This document shows, one piece after another, positions 35,660-44,295 of a stretch of DNA of 64,000 nucleotides. The stretch lies in assembly GCF_002734285.1 (NCBI RefSeq), contig NZ_NSEA01000008.1, forward strand, positions 60,902-124,901, written 5' to 3'. The notes beneath the pieces are model-generated. The model worked only from the letters and a program-made list of their open reading frames with translations, searched no databases and was not told the origin of the DNA. Every line of letters starts with the position of its first letter. Position 1 is the first letter of the stretch. This DNA comes from Fredinandcohnia onubensis (GTDB lineage Bacteria > Bacillota > Bacilli > Bacillales > Bacillaceae_L). The translations under genes and the position numbers were made by a program.

Positions 35660-35666
35660 TAGTGAA

Positions 35667-35697
35667 ATGCCCAGAACTTATCTGGGCATTTTTTGTA
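35667..35697 (+). terminator. terminator of pepF
   Basis: TGCCCAGA and TCTGGGCA arms, then T6. Confidence 0.87.
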
Positions 35698-36087
35698 TTA
35701 ACACATACAAGCCATGATGACGTTTCCATCTGGGTCTTTGAAATTAAACCAGGCAAAGTTCTCCCCCACTCGTTCAATTTCCCTAACGATTTCGATATCA
35801 TTTGATTTAATAAAATCATAGGCAACATCAATGTCGTCAACTAGAAAGTTAAAGATCGGGTTTGGCGACGGACTGTGGATGAAAGCAGGGTCAAAGGCAT
35901 GGTCATCTAAGGTTAAACCCGTGCTTCCATTGATTGGAATGTTATAAACCGGTGATTGAACACTTTTTAAATCTGGTTCAAATCCTAAAATCTTACTGTA
36001 CCATTCAACTGATTTTGTTAAATCTGTAACGTGAATGAAAACCCCTCCCATTGTGTTTGTGATTGGAGATTGGTTCGTTTTGTTCAT
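35698..36087 (-). CDS. VOC (glyoxalase/bleomycin-resistance fold) protein
   Basis: A 129-residue vicinal-oxygen-chelate protein with two beta-alpha-beta3 modules: GGVFIHVTDLTKSVEWYSKILGF in the first and WFNFKDPDGNVIMACM in the second. Substrate not predictable; possibly resistance or small-molecule modification. GTG at 36096 falls in the ribosome site, so ATG 36087 is preferred. Lies 15 bp after the methyltransferase gene, same operon. Confidence 0.85.
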   Translation of the reverse strand: MNKTNQSPITNTMGGVFIHVTDLTKSVEWYSKILGFEPDLKSVQSPVYNIPINGSTGLTLDDHAFDPAFIHSPSPNPIFNFLVDDIDVAYDFIKSNDIEIVREIERVGENFAWFNFKDPDGNVIMACMC

Positions 36088-36102
36088 TTTTACCACATCC
36101 TT

Positions 36103-36858
36103 TTATAGTTTACGAGCTTTTATAATCATCGTTGTAGGAAATTTTCGTGCTTTGTATAACGAATAATAGCGATCTGATACCTCATCCTCAATTGAAGTTA
36201 GTGACGATGAAATATCACTTTCTATAACCTGATCTATCGTAAAACCTGCTTTTATTAATTCATTTATATACGTGCTCATTTTTCTTGTTGGAATGACCAT
36301 CGGTGCATTTTCACCTTTAAAGTTACTGTATGTAACTGTTCCTTCGCTTTGATATGATCCTTCTAGATAGATACGGCCATTTTCACTTTTTAAATGAGGA
36401 TATAATGGATGATCCCAACTAAATAGGAAATAACCACCAAATAGCAAATAGTCATAGATTAATTTAAAAGTTGCTGATAAATCTGTAGACCAACCGATTG
36501 CATAAACAGAATAAACTAGATCAAAATATTCTTTCGGTATGCCAACATCCTTCTCCATTGGAGCACAATATAAGTGAGGATCCAAACCTGTTAGTGTTTC
36601 ATTTGCAGTTGCTATTTGAGATACTGACAAATCTACTCCCCAAATTTCACTTGCTCCTTTATCTGACATGTATTTTAATGAATGCCCACTTCCGCAACCA
36701 ATATCAAGCACTCTCCTAAGTGATATATTCTCAAGCAGTCCCAATTCATCCTCTGTTTGTGTAAACGGACCATAACTAGGAAGAGCATCCTTTCCATTAA
36801 AATGATGCGCTACAATGTCCCAGCTCTTTTTATTGTTTATCAAAATGTCATTTGTCAT
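36103..36858 (-). CDS. class I SAM-dependent methyltransferase
   Basis: A 251-residue Rossmann-fold methyltransferase. SAM motif I is VLDIGCGSGHSL, motif II WGVDLSVSQI, motif IV DLVYSVYAIGW. The last 70 residues form an insert/cap typical of small-molecule methyltransferases. The start at 36858 is set by AGAGGAGGT. An upstream in-frame extension of 29 residues runs into the tandem duplication and is not credible. Substrate unknown; cotranscribed with the VOC gene. Confidence 0.87.
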   Translation of the reverse strand: MTNDILINNKKSWDIVAHHFNGKDALPSYGPFTQTEDELGLLENISLRRVLDIGCGSGHSLKYMSDKGASEIWGVDLSVSQIATANETLTGLDPHLYCAPMEKDVGIPKEYFDLVYSVYAIGWSTDLSATFKLIYDYLLFGGYFLFSWDHPLYPHLKSENGRIYLEGSYQSEGTVTYSNFKGENAPMVIPTRKMSTYINELIKAGFTIDQVIESDISSSLTSIEDEVSDRYYSLYKARKFPTTMIIKARKL

Positions 36859-36917
36859 AACCTTTACCTCCTCTAAAACATACATTCTATAAAAAATGGA
36901 AATATCCTTTTCTATAA

Positions 36918-37218
36918 ATGTAATAAAAATCCATTTGTACATCATTTATTATTAAAAATACAATGAAAAACATTCGTAAAGAAGAAATGCGAATGCATTT
37001 TTTGTATTTGGTAGTATGAAGCCATGCGTAAAATCCAAAAAAAGGTAGAAATGATTTCAAAAGGGATCAAATATGTAATAAAAATCCATTTGCGTATCAT
37101 TTATAAGTAAAAAAGCAAAAAAAACATACGTAAAACAGAAATACGAATGTTTATATTTAGAATGGCAGTATAAAATCATTTGAAAACTCCAAATAATGTA
37201 AAAAATATTTCGAAATCG
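36918..37218. repeat. approximately 150-bp degenerate tandem duplication
   Basis: ATGTAATAAAAATCCATTTG starts both copies (36918 and 37073, offset 155). Later landmarks stay in register at 154-155 bp: ATCATTTAT, the CATTCGTA/CATACGTA and CGAATG pair that can form a hairpin, the AGTATGAA/AGTATAAA box, and the CCAAA block. Internal sequence has diverged, so it is not recent. Confidence 0.7.
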
Positions 37219-37258
37219 TATAAAATGTTTGTTAAGAAATATTAAGTAAAACAAAAGC

Positions 37259-37320
37259 ACCCTTACTTGCAGGACGTAAATAGCTAACATCAAGTTGCTA
37301 GTAAGGGTACTAACTATTAA
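37259..37320 (-). terminator. terminator of the Pro/Gly-rich gene
   Basis: ACCCTTACTTGCA (37259-37271) pairs with TGCTAGTAAGGGT (37296-37308) with one mismatch. T-rich sequence follows on the minus strand. Confidence 0.65.
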
Positions 37321-37415
37321 ACTATTTTTGTTTCTTAAATACATGATTTATTACACAGCTTTTTTCTGTATTATACTTCTCCTCCGTAACTGTACTACTA
37401 AGAACTCGAGCCCCT

Positions 37416-37862
37416 TTAAAAACACGTAAACGATTGGATTTGTCTTAAGCTGATACCAAAGTACAACCATCTAAAGCCATTCCATCTATACCCTGAAACG
37501 GATCTTCTGCCAACAAAAGTTGGGTAGAACCAGAATTGTCCAGGGCCTCGTAGCCATACATAGGTATATCTAAACAGACATCCTCTGATACTTCCTGGAT
37601 CGACTGCAAATGCTTGAGCTTGTTGTGATTGCGAAGGAACAAACGATGGTGGTGGTGCAGTTGGTGGTCCTCCTCCCTGTCCCTGGCCAGGTGTACCGAA
37701 TGGTGGCCCACCTCCAGGTCCTTGGCTTGGTGGTCCGAATGGTGGTCCCATCGAACCTCCGCCAAATGGCGGGAAGAATGATCCCATCTGTCTTTCATAT
37801 TCGTAATAATTTTCTAAATCAGTGTGGTATGGTGGTAGACCGTTTGGGTCGTAATAATACAT
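37416..37862 (-). CDS. Pro/Gly-rich protein, probable spore coat component
   Basis: A 148-residue protein: Tyr-rich start (MYYYDPNGLPPY), a low-complexity Pro/Gly/Gln section (about 28-78, with repeated GPPFG/GGGPP), and an aromatic C-terminal block (YVWLRGPGQFWFYPTFVG..GFRWLYFGISLRQI) ending SFTCF. Aromatic-rich, Cys-ended proteins of this layout are common among Bacillus spore surface proteins; the assignment is inference. GTG at 37874 overlaps AAGGAG, so ATG 37862 is used. Overlapping frames in the repeat are shadows. Confidence 0.7.
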   Translation of the reverse strand: MYYYDPNGLPPYHTDLENYYEYERQMGSFFPPFGGGSMGPPFGPPSQGPGGGPPFGTPGQGQGGGPPTAPPPSFVPSQSQQAQAFAVDPGSIRGCLFRYTYVWLRGPGQFWFYPTFVGRRSVSGYRWNGFRWLYFGISLRQIQSFTCF

Positions 37863-37970
37863 CTTTTTATACACTCCTTATTCATAGGCTACTAGCATCC
37901 TATTCCATAGGCTTACGCCTTTCAACTTGTACCTCTAAAATGTGCTTTTACCTAGAACCTTTGGAAAATT

Positions 37971-38014
37971 AAAAAACACCTGTCTTTGATACGCATATAG
38001 TATCCAAAGGCAGG
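37971..38014 (-). terminator. terminator of the isoprenyl synthase gene
   Basis: CCTGCCTTTGGATAC and GTATCAAAGACAGG arms, then GTGTTTTTTAATTTT on the minus strand. Confidence 0.85.
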
Positions 38015-38022
38015 CTTACATG

Positions 38023-40395
38023 TTAGTGGTCTCTATGTACAAAATAATTTAATATTTGTTTTAAGAAACTAGTTTTTAGTTGAAGATCTTGCAAAACTTC
38101 CATCGCCTTACAGTAATGTTCCCACATTTCTTTTTTAGCGCCCTCTAAACCTAGGATGGTGACAAATGTTGATTGATTGTTAATGGCGTCCTTTCCAACC
38201 ATTTTTCCAAGTAATACGGGTGCACCTTCAACATCTAGTAAATCATCTTTAATTTGAAAGGCAATACCAGAGTGATAAGCAAACTTTTTTAAAGCCTCGA
38301 TTTCTCTTTCGTTCACTTTTGAGAGTATGGAAGGCATGATGAGAGCAGCCTCAAAGCCTTTACCTGTTTTTAAATGGCACATAAGATTTAATTCTTCAAG
38401 TGATAATTGTTTGCCCTTAGAATTTAAATCCATCGCTTGCCCTTTGCACATATCTTCTGTACTTTGGGTTGAGTATTGAATCAACTTAAGTACCACATCT
38501 GCATCAAACTGAGTCAGGGATGCTTGCTCGAAAGTCGCCCTTTGAGTCAGAAAGAGACCAGTTAATTCCGCAATGGCGGTATTATATACTTGATGTACCG
38601 TTTCCTGTCCACGTCGAAAGGATGCATTATCCTGTGATGGAAGATCATCATAGATTAAAGATGCCGTATGCATATACTCTAATGACTTCAGCAATGGAGC
38701 AATCGTGCTTTCTTTTAAACCATATTCTTTTACACCCATCATCCAAGTTACGATCGGTCTCAGCCTTTTTCCGCCTCCGTCTAGACTATAATTTGCAGCG
38801 TTTATTACTGCTGAAACATCATTGTTATGGTGAGTGATGTGTAAAAGGTTATTTATCTTTGTGCGAACCTCTTCAACTAGTTCAGTAAATTCTTCTTTTT
38901 CTTTCTGTTCATTTTTTAAGTTCGTAACCATGTGATCTCGTAATAGTTTATCAAAGAAATCGACATCTTCTGCCTTTCGAACCATTTTCTGTACTACATG
39001 ATTAAAGGCCGGACTACCCGAAGTGAATGTTTCCATTATTTCTTCATAGACATTGTTTCCTACCCGCTTTTTAAATCGTTTCAATCCATTAATTGCACGA
39101 TTTAAAATGATTTCACAGGCTTTTGGATCAGATTTATATATGTTATGGATCAGATAAGAAATGACAGCCCAATATAATTCATATGGGTTTACTAAGTCGG
39201 TTCGCTTCTTGTGATGTGTTAAATAATACGTATATGGGGTTACAGCTCTGTCTTCCAGGTCAGAAAACATATCCGAAAAATCATCTGCAAGTTGATTATA
39301 AATCCCATAACAGAAAATCCGCTTTTCATGGCCATCATCTTCGGGCGCATTTATTAAAGAACGAACAATCAAACGTGAAGAGGATGATTTAATAATTATT
39401 GGTACATATAAATCTTCATTCGTATACGTTGCATTTGAAAGAACTTTGTCACGGTCTATTTCTTGTGATTTAAAAAAGACATAGGATTGTTCAAAAAATG
39501 AGTGCAACTTCTCTTCAGGTTGCTGATTCTTAATGTACTGGAAGGCTTCTGAAAGTTCCGATTGTACAAATTCTAGTAAATTCTTATTTTTCCCTGTCCA
39601 CTTCCCTGACTCAGGTACAGTTTCAGTAAGTAGTGTTGTACGTATCATATCGGAATATTGCCGTTGTTCTTTGTCAGTCAATATCTTTGCATCCAAAAGG
39701 TCATCGATAAATGGATAGGTAAGACCATAGGCAAAGCCTAGTCGAAGGGCAGTATCTAGTTTATTAGAACGAACTTCTGGCGAGAGGTCCTCCCTCATTT
39801 CCTCAATCTCATTAATGATGACGCCCGCAATGATTTTGAGTAATTTCCTCTGAGCATGGGTTCCATCCATTCCTTCTGGTATATTCATAGACACATTCTT
39901 TAATTTTTCTAATAACCAAATAATAGTCGATTCAATACCTTCCTTTTGTCCCCATCTGTATAACCCTGTCGTACTAAAAATATCCTTTCCTTCATTTTTG
40001 TCTTTGGATACTGTTATGAGCAAATGTTCTTTCAAACTAGTAACAACGTTCTCAATCCTTGATTGGGTATTAGACGCTTTAAGATCTTTTCCCATATCTC
40101 TCATAAATATATATGAAATACTTCTGTCTAGGTAATGATTTAATTTTCCGGTATAATTTAGCCACCTTATATAACTATAATAATCCTTTGTATCGGATGG
40201 CCTTTTCGCCCCTTTCAGAAAAGAAAATGGCGAAGGATGAATATGATGATTCTTCCAAGTTTTGAAGTCTTTTGTTAGTGTTGGAATATAACTTTTGTCA
40301 TTGATATCTTTATATAGTACTTGAAAATATTGAGCGGCTTTCTTCTCAGCCAGTTGATAACATCTTTCGGCATTGTCTCTTAATCCAACATTCAT
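38023..40395 (-). CDS. two-domain isoprenyl diphosphate synthase / terpene-synthase-like fusion
   Basis: A 790-residue protein. The C-terminal part (about 505-790) is a complete trans-isoprenyl diphosphate synthase: GGGKRLRP 540-547, first Asp-rich motif DDLPSQD 583-589 followed by RRG, KTG at 676-678, and second Asp-rich motif DDLLD 717-721. The N-terminal 500 residues are all-helical and contain two more Asp-rich motifs, FIDDLLD at 229-235 and QLADDFSDMFSD at 368-379, as in class I terpene synthases. Ordinary bacterial synthases have about 290-320 residues, so this is a fusion. N-terminal cyclase-like plus C-terminal chain elongation is the order of fungal chimeric terpene synthases. An alternative is a degenerate second prenyltransferase. 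Product unknown. Confidence 0.8.
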   Translation of the reverse strand: MNVGLRDNAERCYQLAEKKAAQYFQVLYKDINDKSYIPTLTKDFKTWKNHHIHPSPFSFLKGAKRPSDTKDYYSYIRWLNYTGKLNHYLDRSISYIFMRDMGKDLKASNTQSRIENVVTSLKEHLLITVSKDKNEGKDIFSTTGLYRWGQKEGIESTIIWLLEKLKNVSMNIPEGMDGTHAQRKLLKIIAGVIINEIEEMREDLSPEVRSNKLDTALRLGFAYGLTYPFIDDLLDAKILTDKEQRQYSDMIRTTLLTETVPESGKWTGKNKNLLEFVQSELSEAFQYIKNQQPEEKLHSFFEQSYVFFKSQEIDRDKVLSNATYTNEDLYVPIIIKSSSSRLIVRSLINAPEDDGHEKRIFCYGIYNQLADDFSDMFSDLEDRAVTPYTYYLTHHKKRTDLVNPYELYWAVISYLIHNIYKSDPKACEIILNRAINGLKRFKKRVGNNVYEEIMETFTSGSPAFNHVVQKMVRKAEDVDFFDKLLRDHMVTNLKNEQKEKEEFTELVEEVRTKINNLLHITHHNNDVSAVINAANYSLDGGGKRLRPIVTWMMGVKEYGLKESTIAPLLKSLEYMHTASLIYDDLPSQDNASFRRGQETVHQVYNTAIAELTGLFLTQRATFEQASLTQFDADVVLKLIQYSTQSTEDMCKGQAMDLNSKGKQLSLEELNLMCHLKTGKGFEAALIMPSILSKVNEREIEALKKFAYHSGIAFQIKDDLLDVEGAPVLLGKMVGKDAINNQSTFVTILGLEGAKKEMWEHYCKAMEVLQDLQLKTSFLKQILNYFVHRDH

Positions 40396-40528
40396 TTTTA
40401 TAGATACCTCAACTTTTGTTCATTACCTTATATGTATGATCGTTAGGTGGATTCATAAAATATTTCATTTATTCTAATCATTATATTTTTTAACCGTCAC
40501 AAATGGTTTATCTTTCAACCCCGAAACC

Positions 40529-41233
40529 TTACTGTTTTTGAAATAATGCGGTTAATAATCCAGGTACACCAAAGACTTCATTTGGCTGTTCAACCACCTT
40601 CATTTCTCTTATTTCAATATCTTTAAACTCTCTAAAAATAGACTTTAATCTTTGATCGGTGTAGCCTAAACCCCCCTTTAGACTCCGTAGTCGATAAACC
40701 TCCCAGTCGGAGATATCGGACCCTCCAAATTCTCCGCCCTCGGCAAAGCAAGTAATTCCAAAAAATCCATTTGGTTTTAATGCCTTTTTCACTAAATTTA
40801 TATATGATATCCTTCGATGAGGAGCAATATGGTGAAAGCAACCTGAATCATATACAATATCGTAACTACCTTCCTCAACCTCTAAATCAAAGATATTCTG
40901 ATGAATGTAGTTTATTTGTAACTCACTTTCAGCAGCACGTTCTTCGGCCCACTTAAGAGATTCTTCTGATAAATCGACAGCATCAACGGTACACCCCTTT
41001 GCTGCAAAGTACATTGCGTTTCGACCTGGCCCACATCCTAATTCCAAAACTCTGCCTCCAGTGAAGAATTTTCTATCAAAGTATGAAACTAAGTTTTCGT
41101 CAGGAGAGTTCACAAAGAAGGGTATGCTTTTTTCCCTGTCAGTATAAAAAGTATCCCAAAAATGGGTTGGCTCACGCAGTAACGAATCTAACATTTTCAA
41201 TACGTCTTCAAAATCATAAATTGTTTCTGACAA
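40529..41233 (-). CDS. class I SAM-dependent methyltransferase
   Basis: A 234-residue methyltransferase with motif I VLELGCGPGRNAMYFAAKG, motif II VDAVDLSEESLKWA and motif IV YDIVYDSGCFHHI. Small TehB/UbiE-like size. TTG start preceded by GGGGGT at 8 nt. It follows the AadK-like gene by 23 bp on the same strand, so the two are likely cotranscribed. It is upstream of the isoprenyl synthase gene (133-bp gap), which makes terpenoid tailoring conceivable but unproven. Confidence 0.85.
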   Translation of the reverse strand: MSETIYDFEDVLKMLDSLLREPTHFWDTFYTDREKSIPFFVNSPDENLVSYFDRKFFTGGRVLELGCGPGRNAMYFAAKGCTVDAVDLSEESLKWAEERAAESELQINYIHQNIFDLEVEEGSYDIVYDSGCFHHIAPHRRISYINLVKKALKPNGFFGITCFAEGGEFGGSDISDWEVYRLRSLKGGLGYTDQRLKSIFREFKDIEIREMKVVEQPNEVFGVPGLLTALFQKQ

Positions 41234-41256
41234 AAGGTATTACCCCCTTTCCAATT

Positions 41257-42138
41257 TTAATAAACTTCTTTGGCACCCGACGGTAAATGTCTCACATGCA
41301 TCAGATACTCACTCATTTTCTCATCATCTTCAATTGGATATGTAAACGATAGCTCTTCTGCAACGTCTACTGCTAACGTTCTAAATAAATGACAAGTGAT
41401 AAATATAGAATCCCAAAAGTGTTCATAGTTATGGTCTGAATATGTTTTTTCGTACTGCAGCCAATAGGATTCAGGAAGAAATTTTTTAAAGTACTTCCCC
41501 ATTTTCCCAACAGAAACCTGAAAATCAGTATCGCACCCAATCCACCATTCGACCATTTCATCCAAGCGTTGCCTTATAACTACTTCAAACATTTGTTTAG
41601 CATAGGGTAACTCGTCTCGCCAAATTCCTTTGGCAACATTTTGTAAACACCACCAAAAATCATTACAACTACTAAAAAACATTGCTTCAGTGGGTTGTTT
41701 GACTTGATAATCAATATCTGTTGGAGCAGGAATGGATGGTAAGATATTGTCTTTATCCAATAAAGGTACTGTCAGTTTATCACTACCATAATTTTCGAGC
41801 ATTTTTTCTTTTGTTTCGATGTGAAGATCGATTCGATTTCCATCTTTAAAAAGCATTAAATAACCATAAGAGCGACTAAAATCTAGATTAGCGCCGCATA
41901 ATTGGTCATTTTTATCTGGTTCCTGTAACATGAGTAATTCACCAAACATGTTAATCCAGTTATCATCTTTTATAAAAGATTGAGTATTCGTAACTACATA
42001 TACAATATCGTAATCTTGAAAAATATCTTTAGGTACATTCGGATTAGTCCGTGAACCATTCATGTAGACAGCTCGAATTCTTTCGTCTACTTTTGCGATA
42101 TTCAGGATTAGGTCCATCATCACTTGTCCGTTTCTCAT
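41257..42138 (-). CDS. aadK: aminoglycoside 6-adenylyltransferase-like protein
   Basis: Nucleotidyltransferase of 293 residues in the ANT(6)/AadK family, which adenylates streptomycin. The polymerase-beta motif is YMNGSRTNP followed by FQDYDIVY (Gly-Ser and paired Asp), and the later RIDLHIE gives the third acidic residue. Full length for the family (about 280-290). The substrate is assumed by homology. AAGGAG before ATG. Confidence 0.87.
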   Translation of the reverse strand: MRNGQVMMDLILNIAKVDERIRAVYMNGSRTNPNVPKDIFQDYDIVYVVTNTQSFIKDDNWINMFGELLMLQEPDKNDQLCGANLDFSRSYGYLMLFKDGNRIDLHIETKEKMLENYGSDKLTVPLLDKDNILPSIPAPTDIDYQVKQPTEAMFFSSCNDFWWCLQNVAKGIWRDELPYAKQMFEVVIRQRLDEMVEWWIGCDTDFQVSVGKMGKYFKKFLPESYWLQYEKTYSDHNYEHFWDSIFITCHLFRTLAVDVAEELSFTYPIEDDEKMSEYLMHVRHLPSGAKEVY

Positions 42139-42405
42139 AAAAAACTCCTTGAAAATAGACTTTCAGTAATACTTATTTCTATTTTCACCTTAATATCACC
42201 TGCATATATCCAATAAAAATTTGAATAGTAGTTAAACGTTTGCTAATTCAAAAAGCACAAGTCTTTATACCCAGAGAACCATGACTATTGATCGATTTGT
42301 AAAATAATGAGAATTAGGTCACGTAGTCAGATAGGACGATTGATACTTACTAGTTTCGGAATATTCTGTTATATTTTCCCTATCATACATAAAGGAGTGA
42401 TGTTA

Positions 42406-44235
42406 TTGTTAAAAGTCTTATCAAAAGCAGGTCTAACTCTTGCTTTAGCTGGAAGTGTGGTGCTTACAGGTTATCAACTAAATGAGTCTCCTTCAGTTGA
42501 AACTAGCAAGTATGACTTAAGTCTTGCGAAATATGTTGCTGCGACTCCAGAACTAGCTGACAAGGCAAAAGAGCTAGGATTTGATGTGTCAAAAGTGAAC
42601 CCGGCTGAAAAAATCGCGAATCACGGCAAGAAGTTTCAACAACCAGGTGATAATCATGTAGCTTACAAAGAAGCCACAGGAGATATTCCAGTCCTAGTTA
42701 TTCTTGCGAAGTACAAAGATGGTGATGAACCGATTGGTGATCTTGAAGGCCAGGTTCCAGCCGAGTATTATGAGGATCTTATTTTTGGAAGCGAATACAA
42801 TCCGTATGAACTCGATTATTTTAAACAGTACGATGGTCCAAATGTACCTAAGGATCGCACCATGCAAAACGCCTATAAAGAATCAAGTTATGGAAAAACG
42901 AATATAATGAGACATGAAAATACTGAGTTTGCATGGGTGGAGCTACCTAAAGGAGCCTCCTATTACTTGGATCAAGAAGGAACATATGCTGAAAATGGGA
43001 AGTATGTTCTTGGAAACGTAAATGGTGATGCACATACAGGTGAGTTTGTTCGGGACCTTCTGAAGGCAGCTGATGATCAAATTGATTTTTCTAAATATGC
43101 CGAAAATGGAGAAGTTCCAAATATTTTTATTGTTCACGAGGGTACTGGAGCGGAATGGAGCCGCGACCCTGCTCAATTCTGGTCCCATAAATGGAATCTA
43201 TTAAGTGCTCTTTACTATGGCAAATACTATGAAACTGGTAAACCAGCTGATGTCTATGAAGGCATGAGCCAAGCTGAATGGATTGCGAAAACGGAAGAAG
43301 AAGCTATGACCTATGATGGTGTAACTGTTAACAACTACAACATCCAACCAGCTATTGGTGGAAACGTAGCTGGGTTTAATGCGGCAACTGGTGGATATGA
43401 TGATGAATCTGTTACAGGCCCGTACCCTGCACAGGTTGGTGTTTACGCACATGAATTTGGTCACGCGTTAGGATTACCAGATTTCTATGATACAGCATAT
43501 AATTCAGAAGGTGTTGGTAACTACTCAATGATGGCGGGTGGTTCTTGGATGCGTTACCCTGATGCACTTGAATATAACGGTAACTCTCCTACCCATTTCG
43601 ATCCATTCTCTAAGATTTTCTTAGGCTGGGTGAATCCGATTGACGTTAAACCAGAAGATGGTGTTCAAGAAATTACTTTACCTTCTATTGATCAAGCAAC
43701 GGATAGCAATGGTATTGTTAAAATGGAGGTTCCAGGTTCTAACGGAACAGAATATTTCTTATTCGAAAATTTTCAACAAAGCGGTTTTAACCAAGGCTTA
43801 ATCCGTCAAGGCGAAGATGCACATGGATTAGTTGCTTGGCATGTGGATGAAAATATCATCAATTTATACCAAACTGCCGGCTTCCGTCCAAATAACGTCG
43901 CGAATTGGATGAATAAAAGATTCCAATACAACCAGTCTCAGACTGCAAGCGATGGTACAGTTGTAACCCATTATGGACTGTCGGTGCTGCAAGCAGATGG
44001 AAAATATGATCTTGAGAAATATGTAAATCGTGGAGATGCTGGTGACTTCTTCAAAACGGGCAATAAAATCACTCCGGTTTCTGGCAATGTTCACACGGGT
44101 TCATACTACTTCTGGAAAGGAAATGGTGCAACACCTGCTGATTCCGGAATCCATGTGACGGATATTGTAGAAAACGAAGACAGTTCGATTACGGCTAAAT
44201 TCTATTACAGCACAAACGAAGGTAAGAAAAAATAA
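42406..44235 (+). CDS. inhA: secreted M6 (immune inhibitor A type) metalloprotease
   Basis: Exported zinc protease of 609 residues. Signal peptide core GLTLALAGSVVLTG; a propeptide-like region; zinc motif AHEFGHALGLPD at about 349; Met-turn NYSMMAGGSW. InhA proteins of the B. cereus group are near 790-800 residues, so this one appears to lack the C-terminal section. A longer frame from 42307 has no ribosome site. AAAGGAG at 42391-42397 is 8 nt from TTG 42406 and only 2 nt from ATG 42400, so TTG is preferred. Ends NEGKKK. Confidence 0.88.
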   Translation: MLKVLSKAGLTLALAGSVVLTGYQLNESPSVETSKYDLSLAKYVAATPELADKAKELGFDVSKVNPAEKIANHGKKFQQPGDNHVAYKEATGDIPVLVILAKYKDGDEPIGDLEGQVPAEYYEDLIFGSEYNPYELDYFKQYDGPNVPKDRTMQNAYKESSYGKTNIMRHENTEFAWVELPKGASYYLDQEGTYAENGKYVLGNVNGDAHTGEFVRDLLKAADDQIDFSKYAENGEVPNIFIVHEGTGAEWSRDPAQFWSHKWNLLSALYYGKYYETGKPADVYEGMSQAEWIAKTEEEAMTYDGVTVNNYNIQPAIGGNVAGFNAATGGYDDESVTGPYPAQVGVYAHEFGHALGLPDFYDTAYNSEGVGNYSMMAGGSWMRYPDALEYNGNSPTHFDPFSKIFLGWVNPIDVKPEDGVQEITLPSIDQATDSNGIVKMEVPGSNGTEYFLFENFQQSGFNQGLIRQGEDAHGLVAWHVDENIINLYQTAGFRPNNVANWMNKRFQYNQSQTASDGTVVTHYGLSVLQADGKYDLEKYVNRGDAGDFFKTGNKITPVSGNVHTGSYYFWKGNGATPADSGIHVTDIVENEDSSITAKFYYSTNEGKKK

Positions 44236-44240
44236 CCATG

Positions 44241-44275
44241 AAGAAACCTGAGTCTACTTTAGACTCAGGTTTCTA
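44241..44275. terminator. bidirectional terminator
   Basis: GAAACCTGAGTC and GACTCAGGTTTC arms between inhA-like and topB. Confidence 0.87.
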
Positions 44276-44295
44276 ATTTGTGGAACCAAGCAAAC

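Larger units (their letters stand above)
36859..37415. other. 557-bp AT-rich intergenic region
   Basis: No gene. Contains two degenerate tandem copies (36918-37062, 37073-37218) and the terminator-like hairpin at 37259-37308. Confidence 0.6.

Noticed and set aside
37445-37798. Second frame inside the Pro/Gly-rich gene (His/Arg-rich)
   Set aside because: Shadow of the repetitive codons; no ribosome site, and the other frame has the conserved aromatic C-terminus.
42307-42405. Upstream extension of the InhA-type protease
   Set aside because: No ribosome site at 42307, and it would place a second hydrophobic stretch before the signal peptide.
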